Of a stretch of DNA of 64,000 nucleotides, positions 8,091 to 17,274 are shown one piece after another (the first letter of the stretch is position 1; every line of letters starts with the position of its first letter). Location of the stretch: contig JAAZNM010000001.1 in NCBI GenBank assembly GCA_012798265.1, positions 186,001 to 250,000 of the forward strand, given 5' to 3'. The position numbers and the translations under genes are program-made. Source of the DNA: Candidatus Roizmanbacteria bacterium. GTDB taxonomy: Bacteria > Patescibacteriota > Microgenomatia > UBA1406 > GWC2-37-13. The notes under the pieces are model-generated. The model was not told where the DNA came from. It did no database searches and saw only the letters and a program-made list of their open reading frames with translations.

Positions 8091-8906
8091 ATGCAATCAC
8101 CCCTGGTTTCCGTCCTCATGCCGGCCTATAATGCCGAACTGTACATAGGTGAAGCAATCGAAAGCATACTCAACCAAACCTTCAAAGATTTCGAGTTCAT
8201 CATTGTCGACGATGCTTCAACCGATAAGACTTGGGAAACAATAAATAAGTATGCAAAAAAAGATAAAAGAATAAGGGCTTATCAAAATAAAAAAAATCTT
8301 AAAATTAGTCTAACTTTAAATAAAGGAATAAAAGCCACCAAAGGCAAATATATCGCCAGGATGGACGCCGACGATTGGAGTTACCCTTATCGTCTTAATA
8401 AACAGGTTGATTTTATGGAAAATAATCCTGAAGTGGTAATCTGCGGAGGAACAATGAATATATGCGACAGTCGATTAAGGATTTTGGCAAAAAGAGAGTA
8501 TCCGAAAGATAACGATAGACTTAAAAAAATCATATTCCGACATAGCCCTTTTTGCCATCCGTCGGTCATATATAGGACCGATATAGCCGTCAAAGTTAAA
8601 GGGTATTTTGATCAATACAACTGTGCCGAAGATATAGATTTTTATTTCAAAATGGGACAGCACGGAAAATTTTCAAATTTATCCATACCGCTTATAAAAT
8701 ACAGGACCGTACCCGGATCAATATCTCATCGATATGAAAAGAGGCAAGAGATAGTTACTATCCAGTCACGCTTTTATGCGGTAAAAAAATACGGATATAA
8801 AATGAGTTTTTTTGATAAGATATATAATTGTTTGCAATATATATCGATATTTATAATCCCGCCAGTCGTAAAAATCTGGCTGTTTAATAAGTTAAGGAAT
8901 TCTTAA
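8091..8906 (+). CDS. GT2 family glycosyltransferase
   Basis: 271 aa. Canonical GT2 start LVSVLMPAYNAELYIGEAIESILNQ (written in part), then FIIVDDASTD and the DXD-type metal site ARMDADDWS (about residues 88-96), with HPSVIYR and a CAEDIDFYFKM motif carrying the usual ED catalytic pair. It would transfer a sugar from a nucleotide donor to a surface-glycan intermediate on the inner face of the membrane. The C-terminal 25 residues are hydrophobic and may associate with the membrane. It is 3 nt upstream of the GME-like epimerase gene. Codon use drifts to AT-rich in the middle (about 8230-8330). Confidence 0.88.
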   Translation: MQSPLVSVLMPAYNAELYIGEAIESILNQTFKDFEFIIVDDASTDKTWETINKYAKKDKRIRAYQNKKNLKISLTLNKGIKATKGKYIARMDADDWSYPYRLNKQVDFMENNPEVVICGGTMNICDSRLRILAKREYPKDNDRLKKIIFRHSPFCHPSVIYRTDIAVKVKGYFDQYNCAEDIDFYFKMGQHGKFSNLSIPLIKYRTVPGSISHRYEKRQEIVTIQSRFYAVKKYGYKMSFFDKIYNCLQYISIFIIPPVVKIWLFNKLRNS

Positions 8907-8909
8907 TCT

Positions 8910-9878
8910 ATGAAAAAAGCTTTAGTATGTGGAGCCGGAGGCTTTATCGGTAGTCATTTGGTGAAAAAGCTCAAAAAAGAAGGCTTTTGGGTAAGGGGAG
9001 TTGATCTTAAACACCCGGAGTTTAGCAAAACCGCAGCCGATGACTTTATCATAGGAGATTTGAGGGAGGTTGAGGTTGTAAAAAAAATCTTAGATCGCCC
9101 CTTTGACGAAGTTTACCAATTGGCGGCCGATATGGGTGGAGCCGGATATATCTTTACCGGGAATAACGATGCTAACGTCATGCATAATTCGGCGACCATA
9201 AATCTTAATATGGCTTATTACGGAGTAAAAGCCAAGATAAAAAAAATATTTTTTTCCTCATCTGCTTGTATTTATCCTGCCTATAACCAAACCGACCCCG
9301 ATAACCCAAAACTTTCAGAGGAATCGGCTTATCCGGCAGCTCCCGACAGCGAGTATGGCTGGGAAAAACTTTTCAGCGAAAGACTTTATCTGTCTTTTCA
9401 TCGTAACTATGGACTTAACGTCAGGATAGCCCGTTTTCATAATATATTCGGCCCCGAAGGCACCTGGAGAGGCGGACGGGAAAAAGCACCGGCGGCCATT
9501 TGCCGTAAAGTGGCTGAAACGCCGGATGGTGGGACTATCGACATGTGGGGTGACGGTAAACAAACCAGATCGTTCCTGTATATAGACGAATGTTTAAAGG
9601 GCGTCAGAAAGTTGATGGACTCTGATTTTGTAGGTCCGGTCAATATCGGCTCTGAAGAAATGGTCACGATAAATAAATTGGCAGAGCTGGCCATGAAAAT
9701 AGCCGGGAAAAAAATCAAGATTAAACATATTCCCGGGCCGCTTGGGGTCCGAGGCCGTAACTCCGATAATCGTCTTATAAGAAAAAAACTCCATTGGGAA
9801 CCAAAGATGAAGCTCGAAGAAGGATTAAAAAAAACTTACGAATGGGTTAACAAACAAGTAATAAAAATACAGGAATAA
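8910..9878 (+). CDS. GDP-mannose 3,5-epimerase-like SDR
   Basis: 322 aa extended short-chain dehydrogenase. The NAD-binding GAGGFIGSH motif is at 8-16. The catalytic set matches plant GDP-D-mannose 3',5'-epimerase with a constant offset of 25 residues: Cys120 (C145 in Arabidopsis, within SSSACIYP), Tyr149 and Lys153 (Y174, K178, in YGWEK), and Lys192 (K217, in GGREKAPAA). RIARFHNIFGP and GVRGRNSDN are also plant-GME-like. The product would be GDP-L-galactose and/or GDP-L-gulose. It is followed after 5 nt by a GT11 enzyme. No Shine-Dalgarno. Donor specificity is family inference. Confidence 0.85.
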   Translation: MKKALVCGAGGFIGSHLVKKLKKEGFWVRGVDLKHPEFSKTAADDFIIGDLREVEVVKKILDRPFDEVYQLAADMGGAGYIFTGNNDANVMHNSATINLNMAYYGVKAKIKKIFFSSSACIYPAYNQTDPDNPKLSEESAYPAAPDSEYGWEKLFSERLYLSFHRNYGLNVRIARFHNIFGPEGTWRGGREKAPAAICRKVAETPDGGTIDMWGDGKQTRSFLYIDECLKGVRKLMDSDFVGPVNIGSEEMVTINKLAELAMKIAGKKIKIKHIPGPLGVRGRNSDNRLIRKKLHWEPKMKLEEGLKKTYEWVNKQVIKIQE

Positions 9879-9883
9879 GACCA

Positions 9884-10702
9884 ATGATTATCACTAATCT
9901 TACAGGCGGCCTTGGTAATCAGATGTTCCAATATGCCCTTGGTCGGCATCTTGCCTTAAAAAACAAAACCAAGCTGAAACTGCATTTTACCAACGCCCTA
10001 TTCAATACGAAAAGAGATTATGAATTAAGCATCTTCGACATCAAGGCTACCTTGGCGACAAGGGAAGATCTTAACAAAATGGGGGTTATGGAAAACCGGA
10101 TCGTCAACAGACTCCTCTATTTGATTGAAGACAGACTATCGATAAAGTTAAATAAAAAAATAGTTACCGAAAGGCCTCCTTATAGGTTTAACCATTCTGT
10201 TCTTAGCCTTACTGACAATATCTATCTCCAAGGCTATTGGCAAGATGAGAATTATTTCAAAGATATCGAGAATATAATAAGAAAAGATTTTACGTTTACC
10301 AATCCTCTTGACGAAAAAAACCGACAAATAGTCGATCTTATCAAAAAAACCGATTCCGTCAGCATCCATGTCAGAAGAGGGGACTATGTCAGTAATCCTT
10401 TAACCAAAGCCAAGCTTGGAGTACTTCCTTTTGGCTACTATAAAAAATCAATAGATAAAATCAAAAAAATGGTGAAAAAACCTGTTTTTTTCGTTTTCTC
10501 AGATGACATACCCTGGTGCAGGCATAATCTGAAAATAGGAGACAATGTCTATTTCATAGACCATAACAAGGGCATATATTCATATAGAGACATGCAGTTG
10601 ATGAGCCTGTGCAGACATAATATAATAGCCAACAGCACTTTTAGCTGGTGGGCAGGTTGGTTGAATGACGACAAAAGAAAAATAATTATAAAACCAAAAT
10701 GA
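9884..10702 (+). CDS. GT11 alpha-1,2-fucosyl/L-galactosyltransferase
   Basis: 272 aa. Visible GT11 motifs: GGLGNQMFQYA (8-18), the GDP-binding HVRRGDYV (162-169), FFVFSDDIPW (202-211) and NSTFSWWAGWL (250-260). The family adds L-fucose alpha-1,2 to galactose using GDP-fucose; GDP-L-galactose is a close analogue lacking only the 6-deoxy change. Because the gene sits directly after the GME-like epimerase, L-galactose transfer is a reasonable inference. The C-terminus stops about 12 residues after the last motif, some 15-20 shorter than many homologues, and overlaps the next gene by 4 bp (ATGA). Confidence 0.88.
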   Translation: MIITNLTGGLGNQMFQYALGRHLALKNKTKLKLHFTNALFNTKRDYELSIFDIKATLATREDLNKMGVMENRIVNRLLYLIEDRLSIKLNKKIVTERPPYRFNHSVLSLTDNIYLQGYWQDENYFKDIENIIRKDFTFTNPLDEKNRQIVDLIKKTDSVSIHVRRGDYVSNPLTKAKLGVLPFGYYKKSIDKIKKMVKKPVFFVFSDDIPWCRHNLKIGDNVYFIDHNKGIYSYRDMQLMSLCRHNIIANSTFSWWAGWLNDDKRKIIIKPK

Positions 10703-11430
10703 CATTAATAAAAAATCTTTTTTTTAGCTATTTCGGTTTTTTGTCTAATTCTTATAATCGCGATCAATGGGTCATAAAAGAATTAAGATCAATAAAAAAA
10801 GGGCAGAATATCCTTGACGCCGGAGCAGGGGAATGCCGGTACAAAAAATATTGCGACCACCTCAAATATATTAGCCAGGATTTCTGCGAATATGACGGAA
10901 AAGGTAATAATAAGGGGTTGCAAACAAAAAACAGAGATCATTCAAAAATTAAGATTGTTTCCGATATAACCACTATTCCTTTAAAAAATTCATCGATAGA
11001 CAATATCCTTTGTACAGAAGTATTGGAGCACCTGCCACGCCCCGAACTGGCTATTAAAGAATTCCATCGCTTATTGAAAAAAGGAGGCAAATTAATTTTG
11101 ACAGCTCCTTTTGCCTCTCTTACGCATTACTCTCCCTATCATTACATTACTGGTTTTAATATCTATTGGTATAAAAAAATATTGAAAGAAAATGGTTTCA
11201 AAATAACTAAAATAAGGGCAAACGGCAATTATTTTGACTACATTAACCAAGAACTATTAAGAATACCCTATGTAATAAAAAAATACTCTAATATCTTAGT
11301 TATGGTTTTAATATTAATACTTTATATGTTGATACTGCCTTTAGTTTTAATACTAAACTTTTTTAGAAAAACAAAACATTTAAATGAATTGGCTAATTTT
11401 GGTTATTTTATATCAATGTTAAAAACATAA
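10699..11430 (+). CDS. SAM-dependent methyltransferase with C-terminal membrane segment
   Basis: 243 aa class I methyltransferase. Motif I is NILDAGAGECRYKKY (about 36-50); the post-motif EVLEHLPRPELAIKEFHRLLKKGG (in part) is typical of methyltransferase type 11. A strongly hydrophobic stretch near 200-225 suggests the enzyme is tethered to the membrane. In this position it probably O-methylates a sugar or lipid-linked glycan. It is coupled to the GT11 gene by ATGA. GC content falls sharply along this gene, the entry to the AT-rich island. Confidence 0.82.
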   Translation: MTLIKNLFFSYFGFLSNSYNRDQWVIKELRSIKKGQNILDAGAGECRYKKYCDHLKYISQDFCEYDGKGNNKGLQTKNRDHSKIKIVSDITTIPLKNSSIDNILCTEVLEHLPRPELAIKEFHRLLKKGGKLILTAPFASLTHYSPYHYITGFNIYWYKKILKENGFKITKIRANGNYFDYINQELLRIPYVIKKYSNILVMVLILILYMLILPLVLILNFFRKTKHLNELANFGYFISMLKT

Positions 11431-11433
11431 CAT

Positions 11434-12486
11434 ATGAAAATATTGTATTATTTACCTAATCCAGATACTATTTACGCCGGTAAAACTATCTATCATGGAT
11501 ATAAACATGCTTTTGAAGATTTAGGACATGATTTTAAAACTTTGACTCCAGATTATGATCAAAAAAAACTATTTGAGGAATACAAACCCGATATTTTGAT
11601 GACCAGTATAAGCTCGCTTGTCTTCAGATTTTTGGATCTTGATTTAGTAAAAAAACAAAAGAAAAAAGGTATGAAAGTGTTTGTAAACACTCCTTATTGG
11701 AACTCTCCAATTTCAAAATTAAGAATAAACGAAACTCCTAGTCTAAAAGATAATAAAGATTGGGTAAAACTAATTGCTTCTGGAGAATACGGAGATATTT
11801 ATTACAATGTTTGTGAACAAGGAGATTCTCGTATGAAAGGATTTAAAAATAAAACAGGATATGATTATCATACTATTTTATTAGCCACTGATAAAACTTA
11901 TAGTAATCCAAAATTTTCAAATAAGTTTTTTTCAGAAATATCTTATATAGGAACTTATCTTCCAGCTAAGCGAGCTTATATGAAAAGACATTTATTTCCA
12001 CTAGGAAAAAAATATGATTTAAGACTTTATGGTCAGGATTGGAATTTATACGACAGATTTACTAATTTTATTCAAAAAGTTGGACAATATTTTAATATTC
12101 CATATATTAAATCATTCAAAAAAAATTCATTGAGTCTATATGAAGAAAGGCAAATATACAAATCTTCCGTTATATCGTTGAATATTCATGAAGATTACCA
12201 AAAAAAATATCCCGGTGATCTTAATGAAAGAACTTTTAAAATACCAGCTTCGGGTGGTTTTGAAATTACCGATTATATACCATCTCTCAAAAAATATTTT
12301 GTTGAAGGAAAAGAGATTGTAATAGCAAAAAATACTAAAGATTGGTTTGAAAAAATTGAATATTATTTAAAATATCCCGAAAAAAGGGCACCTATTATTA
12401 AAGCAGGACAAATAAAGGTACTTAAATACCATACTTATCATAATAGGGTAAAAAAATTATTAAATCTTTTTCAACAAATTTCATAA
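11434..12486 (+). CDS. CgeB-like glycosyltransferase (GT-B fold)
   Basis: 350 aa. It starts MKILYYLPNPDTIYAGKTIYHGY, like many GT-B enzymes. The C-terminal half has ISYIGTYLPAKRAYM (about 170-184) and then SLNIHEDYQKKYPGDLNERTFKI with PASGGF (about 250-277), the pattern of spore-protein CgeB/group-1-like transferases that keep an E at the nucleotide-sugar site. It ends with a helical DWFEKIEYYLKYPEKR region. Soluble, probably peripheral at the membrane. Very AT-rich, unlike genes left of 10.7 kb. Donor and acceptor unknown. Confidence 0.75.
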   Translation: MKILYYLPNPDTIYAGKTIYHGYKHAFEDLGHDFKTLTPDYDQKKLFEEYKPDILMTSISSLVFRFLDLDLVKKQKKKGMKVFVNTPYWNSPISKLRINETPSLKDNKDWVKLIASGEYGDIYYNVCEQGDSRMKGFKNKTGYDYHTILLATDKTYSNPKFSNKFFSEISYIGTYLPAKRAYMKRHLFPLGKKYDLRLYGQDWNLYDRFTNFIQKVGQYFNIPYIKSFKKNSLSLYEERQIYKSSVISLNIHEDYQKKYPGDLNERTFKIPASGGFEITDYIPSLKKYFVEGKEIVIAKNTKDWFEKIEYYLKYPEKRAPIIKAGQIKVLKYHTYHNRVKKLLNLFQQIS

Positions 12487-12490
12487 TAGC

Positions 12491-13114
12491 ATGCTTTTTC
12501 AATTACTGTATTTTATATATTCTTTATATCCAATCTATATTCTTATAAACATAATTAGATATTTAGGTTACAAAATTTCTCCTTATAGCCATTGTTTTAG
12601 TAAAAAAATTTCTAAAAAAGCTATAATTATGGGGGGAGTTTTTTTTGATTCCAAATCTAGTATTGATGATTACTCATATATATCTGGAGATAATTTTGGA
12701 TTTTCTAAATCAAAGATACTTAATACTCATATTGGAAAATATTGCTCTATTGGAACAAACTTAATTACTTTACCATCAGGTCATAATTATAGAATGATAA
12801 GTAATTATCCTTTTAAATTAATTTACCCAAAAAATAAAGACAATCTTACAAGCAAACCTATAACAATAAACAATGATGTATGGATAGGTAGTAATGTAAT
12901 AATTTTGGGTGGAGTAGTTATTTCAGACGGTGCTGTGATAGGGGCAGGATCAGTTGTAACGAAAAACGTTCCTCCATATACAATAGTTGCAGGTAATCCT
13001 GCCAAGATTATTAAAACGAGGTTTCAAAAAAATATAGTAGAACAAATTAAAAAAGAGCAATGGTGGAACCATAAAATTTCACAAAAATTGGCTAATAGAT
13101 TAAATAACATTTAA
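12491..13114 (+). CDS. Hexapeptide-repeat acetyltransferase (CatB/NodL-like)
   Basis: 207 aa. After a hydrophobic N-terminus (3-27) come left-handed beta-helix hexapeptide repeats, clearest at ITINNDVWIGSNVIILGGV and VISDGAVIGAGSVVTKNV (each given in part), then IVAGNPAKIIKTRF, the standard ending of xenobiotic-type acyltransferases. His62-region HNYRM gives a candidate catalytic His. It likely O-acetylates a sugar residue of the surface glycan using acetyl-CoA. Lies in the AT-rich island, 4 nt after the CgeB-like gene, and reads as part of one run of co-directional genes. Confidence 0.85.
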   Translation: MLFQLLYFIYSLYPIYILINIIRYLGYKISPYSHCFSKKISKKAIIMGGVFFDSKSSIDDYSYISGDNFGFSKSKILNTHIGKYCSIGTNLITLPSGHNYRMISNYPFKLIYPKNKDNLTSKPITINNDVWIGSNVIILGGVVISDGAVIGAGSVVTKNVPPYTIVAGNPAKIIKTRFQKNIVEQIKKEQWWNHKISQKLANRLNNI

Positions 13115-13119
13115 TAAAA

Positions 13120-13992
13120 ATGAAGCGTTTTAAATATTTATTTAAATTAAAAGATAATTTAAATAGAAAATGTTACCTAACAAACAATAGCATAATTTAC
13201 ATTAAATCAAATTACCATAATAATAGTTTTAAAGAAAAATACGATGCGTTTATTCCAAATAACAATCCCTTATTATTAAAACTAAGATACTTATATCAAA
13301 AGATGCAGGCAAACTTATATAAAAAAAATAAAAATATTTTTGAGGAGTTATTTTCAAACCTGTTAACATATGTACCAAAAATATATAGAGAAGGAAATTT
13401 TTTAGATGTAGGTTCTAACGATGGACTTTTTTTAAGTTTACTTCCAAAACATTGGAATAAATACGGAGTCGAAATCAGTAAAAAAGCTTATTTAAACAGT
13501 CTAAAATATAAAAATATAAAAGTATTTAATACTTCTTTAGAGAAACTAAGAACAGCGACTAAATTTGATTTAATTAGAGTTTCTCACGTAATAGAGCATA
13601 TAAAAAATTATCACGTGTTTGTCCATAAAATAAATGAATTAACAAAAAAAAACGGCCGTGTATTGATATACACTCCTAACACTTCAAGTCTCGCTTATTT
13701 TTTATTTAAAAAAAATTGGGCCGGATTTTATGAAAAAACTCATGTTAATTTATTTAACATAAATAGCCTCCAAAATATAATGGAAAAAGAGGGCTTCAAA
13801 ATAATAAAAAGCGGAACATACTATATGGGAACAGGAGCAGCTTCTCTATTGGCGTTTTTAAATATAAACCAAAATACTATATTCGGGACTATATTATTTT
13901 ATATATTTTTTATATTTTTATATCCTATTGGACTATTACTTAACTTATTCAAGTTAGGTTCTGTTTTGTATATTTATGCTTATAAAAAGTGA
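13120..13992 (+). CDS. Class I SAM methyltransferase with membrane tail
   Basis: 290 aa. Motif I is NFLDVGSNDGLFLSLLP (about 94-110), followed by YGVEISKKAYL, RVSHVIEHIKNY and RVLIYTPNTSSLAYFLF, the pattern of methyltransferase type 23 proteins. Residues about 250-288 are hydrophobic (two short helices). The first 80 residues have no recognised domain. Lies in the AT-rich island between an acyltransferase and a GT2, so sugar methylation is the natural inference. Confidence 0.8.
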   Translation: MKRFKYLFKLKDNLNRKCYLTNNSIIYIKSNYHNNSFKEKYDAFIPNNNPLLLKLRYLYQKMQANLYKKNKNIFEELFSNLLTYVPKIYREGNFLDVGSNDGLFLSLLPKHWNKYGVEISKKAYLNSLKYKNIKVFNTSLEKLRTATKFDLIRVSHVIEHIKNYHVFVHKINELTKKNGRVLIYTPNTSSLAYFLFKKNWAGFYEKTHVNLFNINSLQNIMEKEGFKIIKSGTYYMGTGAASLLAFLNINQNTIFGTILFYIFFIFLYPIGLLLNLFKLGSVLYIYAYKK

Positions 13993-14020
13993 ATTTATAA
14001 ATTTGTATAAGTAAATAGTT

Positions 14021-15019
14021 ATGGCCCAAAATTATCTTCATTTAGTTAAAAAAACGAAAATACAAAAAAAGAACGACATAGTCATTAATATTCCAACTTA
14101 CTACAGTTATCAAACTACTAAAAAAACCCTTAAGTTATTGTACAAACAAAAGGGAGTAAACTTTGACATTCTTATAATAGACAATAATAGTAATGATTAC
14201 TATAAATTAAGTAAAGAGTTTTCTGAATTAAATTATTTAGTCTTGAAGTACAATTCCGGTAGTAGTGGAGCTCAACGAATAGGAATAGAATTGGCTTTAA
14301 AGCTGAAATACAAATACATTGTTTGTACCGACAATGATGCAATACTTTTGGAAAATGATGGAATATTGAAGTTATATAAGAAGTTAACATCTAATTCAGA
14401 TATTGACTGCGTTGTCCCAAAACCGATAAAATCAAATAATAGGAAAGATTTGTTATGGAATCGGCAATTACCACTCCATTATTTATTTTTTAAATCAAAA
14501 GCTTTAGAAAAAATAGAGCTTCATAACTTTTACCTTTTCTTATTGACAGATGATATATCTTTAACTTCCAAGATTGTCAGCAAAGGAAAAATACTAATTG
14601 CATCTAATACAAGTTATTATCATCCTTTTAAACCCAAACATTTAGATAATGTTTATTCATATTTTTATATACGAGGATTATTAATAATAATTTTTTTAGA
14701 AAAAGGAATATCTTTCAAATTAAAAATTTACCATTCTTTGCATTTATTTTATAGGATAATTTTATGCTTTTTGTATAGTATTGAATTAAAAGATGTTTCC
14801 TATTTAAAAAATCTATTTCTTGCTTTTAAAAATTTTTTAACTAACTACAAAAAAATAGATTTTAATATACCAAAAAACAAATATTGCCTAAAGGAAACTA
14901 AAGTTAAAGAGCATTATGCATATAAATTTACATCTCTTAATATTTTATTTTTAAAAAAGTATTATTATTTAGATAGTTACCATAAAAAAATATTTCTTGA
15001 ATTAACAAAAAATGAATAG
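14021..15019 (+). CDS. GT2 family glycosyltransferase
   Basis: 332 aa. DIVINIPTYYSYQTTKKTL replaces the more usual VIPTYN start; ILIIDNNSNDYY and the metal-site loop CTDNDAILLEN (about 100-110) follow, then LTDDISLTSKI in the catalytic ED position. The C-terminal third is hydrophobic and lysine-rich, likely membrane-associated. Related to rhamnosyl-type GT2 enzymes by the NSGSSGAQRIGIE motif (NxGxxGG in the family). It overlaps the next gene by 8 bp. Confidence 0.85.
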   Translation: MAQNYLHLVKKTKIQKKNDIVINIPTYYSYQTTKKTLKLLYKQKGVNFDILIIDNNSNDYYKLSKEFSELNYLVLKYNSGSSGAQRIGIELALKLKYKYIVCTDNDAILLENDGILKLYKKLTSNSDIDCVVPKPIKSNNRKDLLWNRQLPLHYLFFKSKALEKIELHNFYLFLLTDDISLTSKIVSKGKILIASNTSYYHPFKPKHLDNVYSYFYIRGLLIIIFLEKGISFKLKIYHSLHLFYRIILCFLYSIELKDVSYLKNLFLAFKNFLTNYKKIDFNIPKNKYCLKETKVKEHYAYKFTSLNILFLKKYYYLDSYHKKIFLELTKNE

Positions 15020-17273
15020 ATTAAAACAAATTAAAAATATAAATACGGTTTTTGTTTTTATTTTATTGTTTCTATTGTCTTTTATCTTCATATGTTATCC
15101 CTATTTTAAATATATAAACACATATGATAACCTCGGATCTATAGGTGATTATTTACCACCATTAGATTTAATTAAAGATCCGTTAGCTCGGATGTATGTC
15201 TATAATCCTAAGGTGCAAGGAGGAGTTATAACTTCTTTCGTCATCGCTCAACACATACCATTTCTATTTTTCTTTAATACTTTGAGCGCTGTAAATATAT
15301 CTAATCTAATTATTGTTCTTATTTTTTTAAGTATTCTCTTTTTAGCTACTTCATTTAGTATGTATATTTACCTTCAATATGTTTTTGAATATAAACTAAA
15401 AATCGTGAACAAAATGAATACTATGGTTGCTTTTTTTGGGTCTCTTATTTATGCTTTTTCTCCATATTTTACTCGATTATTTGGACCTGGTCATTTTTTG
15501 ATTTTTGTGATTGGAGTTTTTCCTTTGGTATTAAAAAATTTTGATTTGTTATTGAATAACAATAAAAAGTATCTATTACATTCAACATATATATTTTTAT
15601 TATTTTTTGTTCAATCAACCATCTTTTCTAATATAGGATACATTTTAGTATACATAATAATTTTATTTTTTTATTCTTTAATCAATGCTTTTATATATAA
15701 AAAAATTAAGCGATCTTTTTATGTCCTGTGTTTTACCTTATTTTTACTATTTTTATCTAATTTTTGGTGGCTACTACCTTCGGTTTTTACTTATTTAACA
15801 CCCAAAAATATTAGTTTAAATAATGAAACTTCAAAATTAACTTTAGGATCACTAATAGATTATTCTACTAGAGCATCTAGTATCTTTAATATTTTAGTTG
15901 GCCAGCCTGAGGGACCAATTCCATTAAGCGTTAAACTAAATAGTCAAGTTATATTACATTTAATAACTACTTCTTATTTATTTTTGTTGATATTTATATT
16001 ATTTTCTTTAATAAAATATAAAAATAGGTTTATTATTTTACTTTTTTTTCTGCTGATTATATCTCTTTTCTTGATTAAAGGTCCACAAAAACCCTTTGGA
16101 GAATTTTTTTTATTTTTATATTACAATATAATTGGATTCCAATCATTCAGAAGACCTGCTAGTAAAATTTATTGGTTTTTTTTATTTTGCTTTACAACTA
16201 TGAGTATGGTAGGTCTTAGAATTTTTCTTAAAGAACAAAAAAATCATTTAATTAAAAAAGCTGTAATTATTATTACATTATTAATTAGTATATACTTTCT
16301 AAGTATTTTTGCTTTTACAAAAGAATTAGTTCCATTTAATATTCCAAATGAATACAAAAACGGAGAAGAATTTTTATTAAAAGATAATGCAACTAAAATA
16401 TTTTTATTACCTGATCTGCAAGGAGAACCAACTTATTATAACCATACTATTGGCTATTTAAAAGGAACAGATTTTTTAAACAAAATTTGGTCTTATCCTG
16501 ATTTTTTAACTAATAATCCTTCATACGTACCTAATCAACATACAAACAAAAAAGTTAATTTATTGTTACTTTTTATTCAAAAAAATGAAAGTATATGCGA
16601 TTTGTGTAAACAATTAAATATATCTCATATTATTGTAAGGGAAAATTTAGTAAATAATTTAGGAAAAAAAAGTCCAAAAGAACTAAAAGAACTTTTATAT
16701 CTAAATCAAGATATAAAAAATGGAATTGAATTTAAAACTAGTAAAAAGGAAAGCTTGTTTACAATTTTTTCATTAAAAAATAACTGTAGAAGTAATTTTT
16801 TATATATAGATAATAAAGCAAGCAATTTAACCTATCAAAAATTAAACTTACTTAAATATTCCATATCTATAAGGAGTTTAAGAAGAAAAACAAATTTAAT
16901 CTTGCTACAAAATTTTGAATCGGATTGGAAACTTTATTTGTCTAAAAAAAATCAACAATATATTAATGATGAAAATAATATATTCCGAGGAGATGAATTG
17001 AATTATTTAATAAAAAAACCAATATTTGAAAATACTCATAAGGAATTTTATAAATATGCTAATCAGTGGACGATAGATTCGGAATACATAAAAAATAATT
17101 TTGATAAAACTTATTATAAAGAAAATTCTGATGGGAGTATTGATTTAGAATTAATATTGTATTATAAACCTCAATCTTATCTTTATTTGGGAATTATTAT
17201 AAGTGGAATCACTTTGTTTGGAAGTTTATTCTATCTTATTTATTTAAAAAAGAAAGAAATCACTGATAAATAA
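15012..17273 (+). CDS. Large polytopic membrane protein, GT-C/YfhO- or AftD-like
   Basis: 753 aa. About 11-13 membrane helices cover residues 10-430 and one more lies near 730-750; the 300 residues between them form an extracytoplasmic domain. The acidic loop after helix 1 (NTYDNLGSIGDYLPPLDLI) is where GT-C enzymes carry their catalytic Asp, and FQSFRRPASKIYWFFLF resembles the FRxPxK region of YfhO/AftD-like proteins. It probably transfers a sugar from a polyprenyl-phosphate donor outside the membrane. Ends 1 nt before the convergent transketolase gene. AT-rich island; no close family name can be fixed from sequence. Confidence 0.65.
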   Translation: MNRLKQIKNINTVFVFILLFLLSFIFICYPYFKYINTYDNLGSIGDYLPPLDLIKDPLARMYVYNPKVQGGVITSFVIAQHIPFLFFFNTLSAVNISNLIIVLIFLSILFLATSFSMYIYLQYVFEYKLKIVNKMNTMVAFFGSLIYAFSPYFTRLFGPGHFLIFVIGVFPLVLKNFDLLLNNNKKYLLHSTYIFLLFFVQSTIFSNIGYILVYIIILFFYSLINAFIYKKIKRSFYVLCFTLFLLFLSNFWWLLPSVFTYLTPKNISLNNETSKLTLGSLIDYSTRASSIFNILVGQPEGPIPLSVKLNSQVILHLITTSYLFLLIFILFSLIKYKNRFIILLFFLLIISLFLIKGPQKPFGEFFLFLYYNIIGFQSFRRPASKIYWFFLFCFTTMSMVGLRIFLKEQKNHLIKKAVIIITLLISIYFLSIFAFTKELVPFNIPNEYKNGEEFLLKDNATKIFLLPDLQGEPTYYNHTIGYLKGTDFLNKIWSYPDFLTNNPSYVPNQHTNKKVNLLLLFIQKNESICDLCKQLNISHIIVRENLVNNLGKKSPKELKELLYLNQDIKNGIEFKTSKKESLFTIFSLKNNCRSNFLYIDNKASNLTYQKLNLLKYSISIRSLRRKTNLILLQNFESDWKLYLSKKNQQYINDENNIFRGDELNYLIKKPIFENTHKEFYKYANQWTIDSEYIKNNFDKTYYKENSDGSIDLELILYYKPQSYLYLGIIISGITLFGSLFYLIYLKKKEITDK

Positions 17274-17274
17274 A

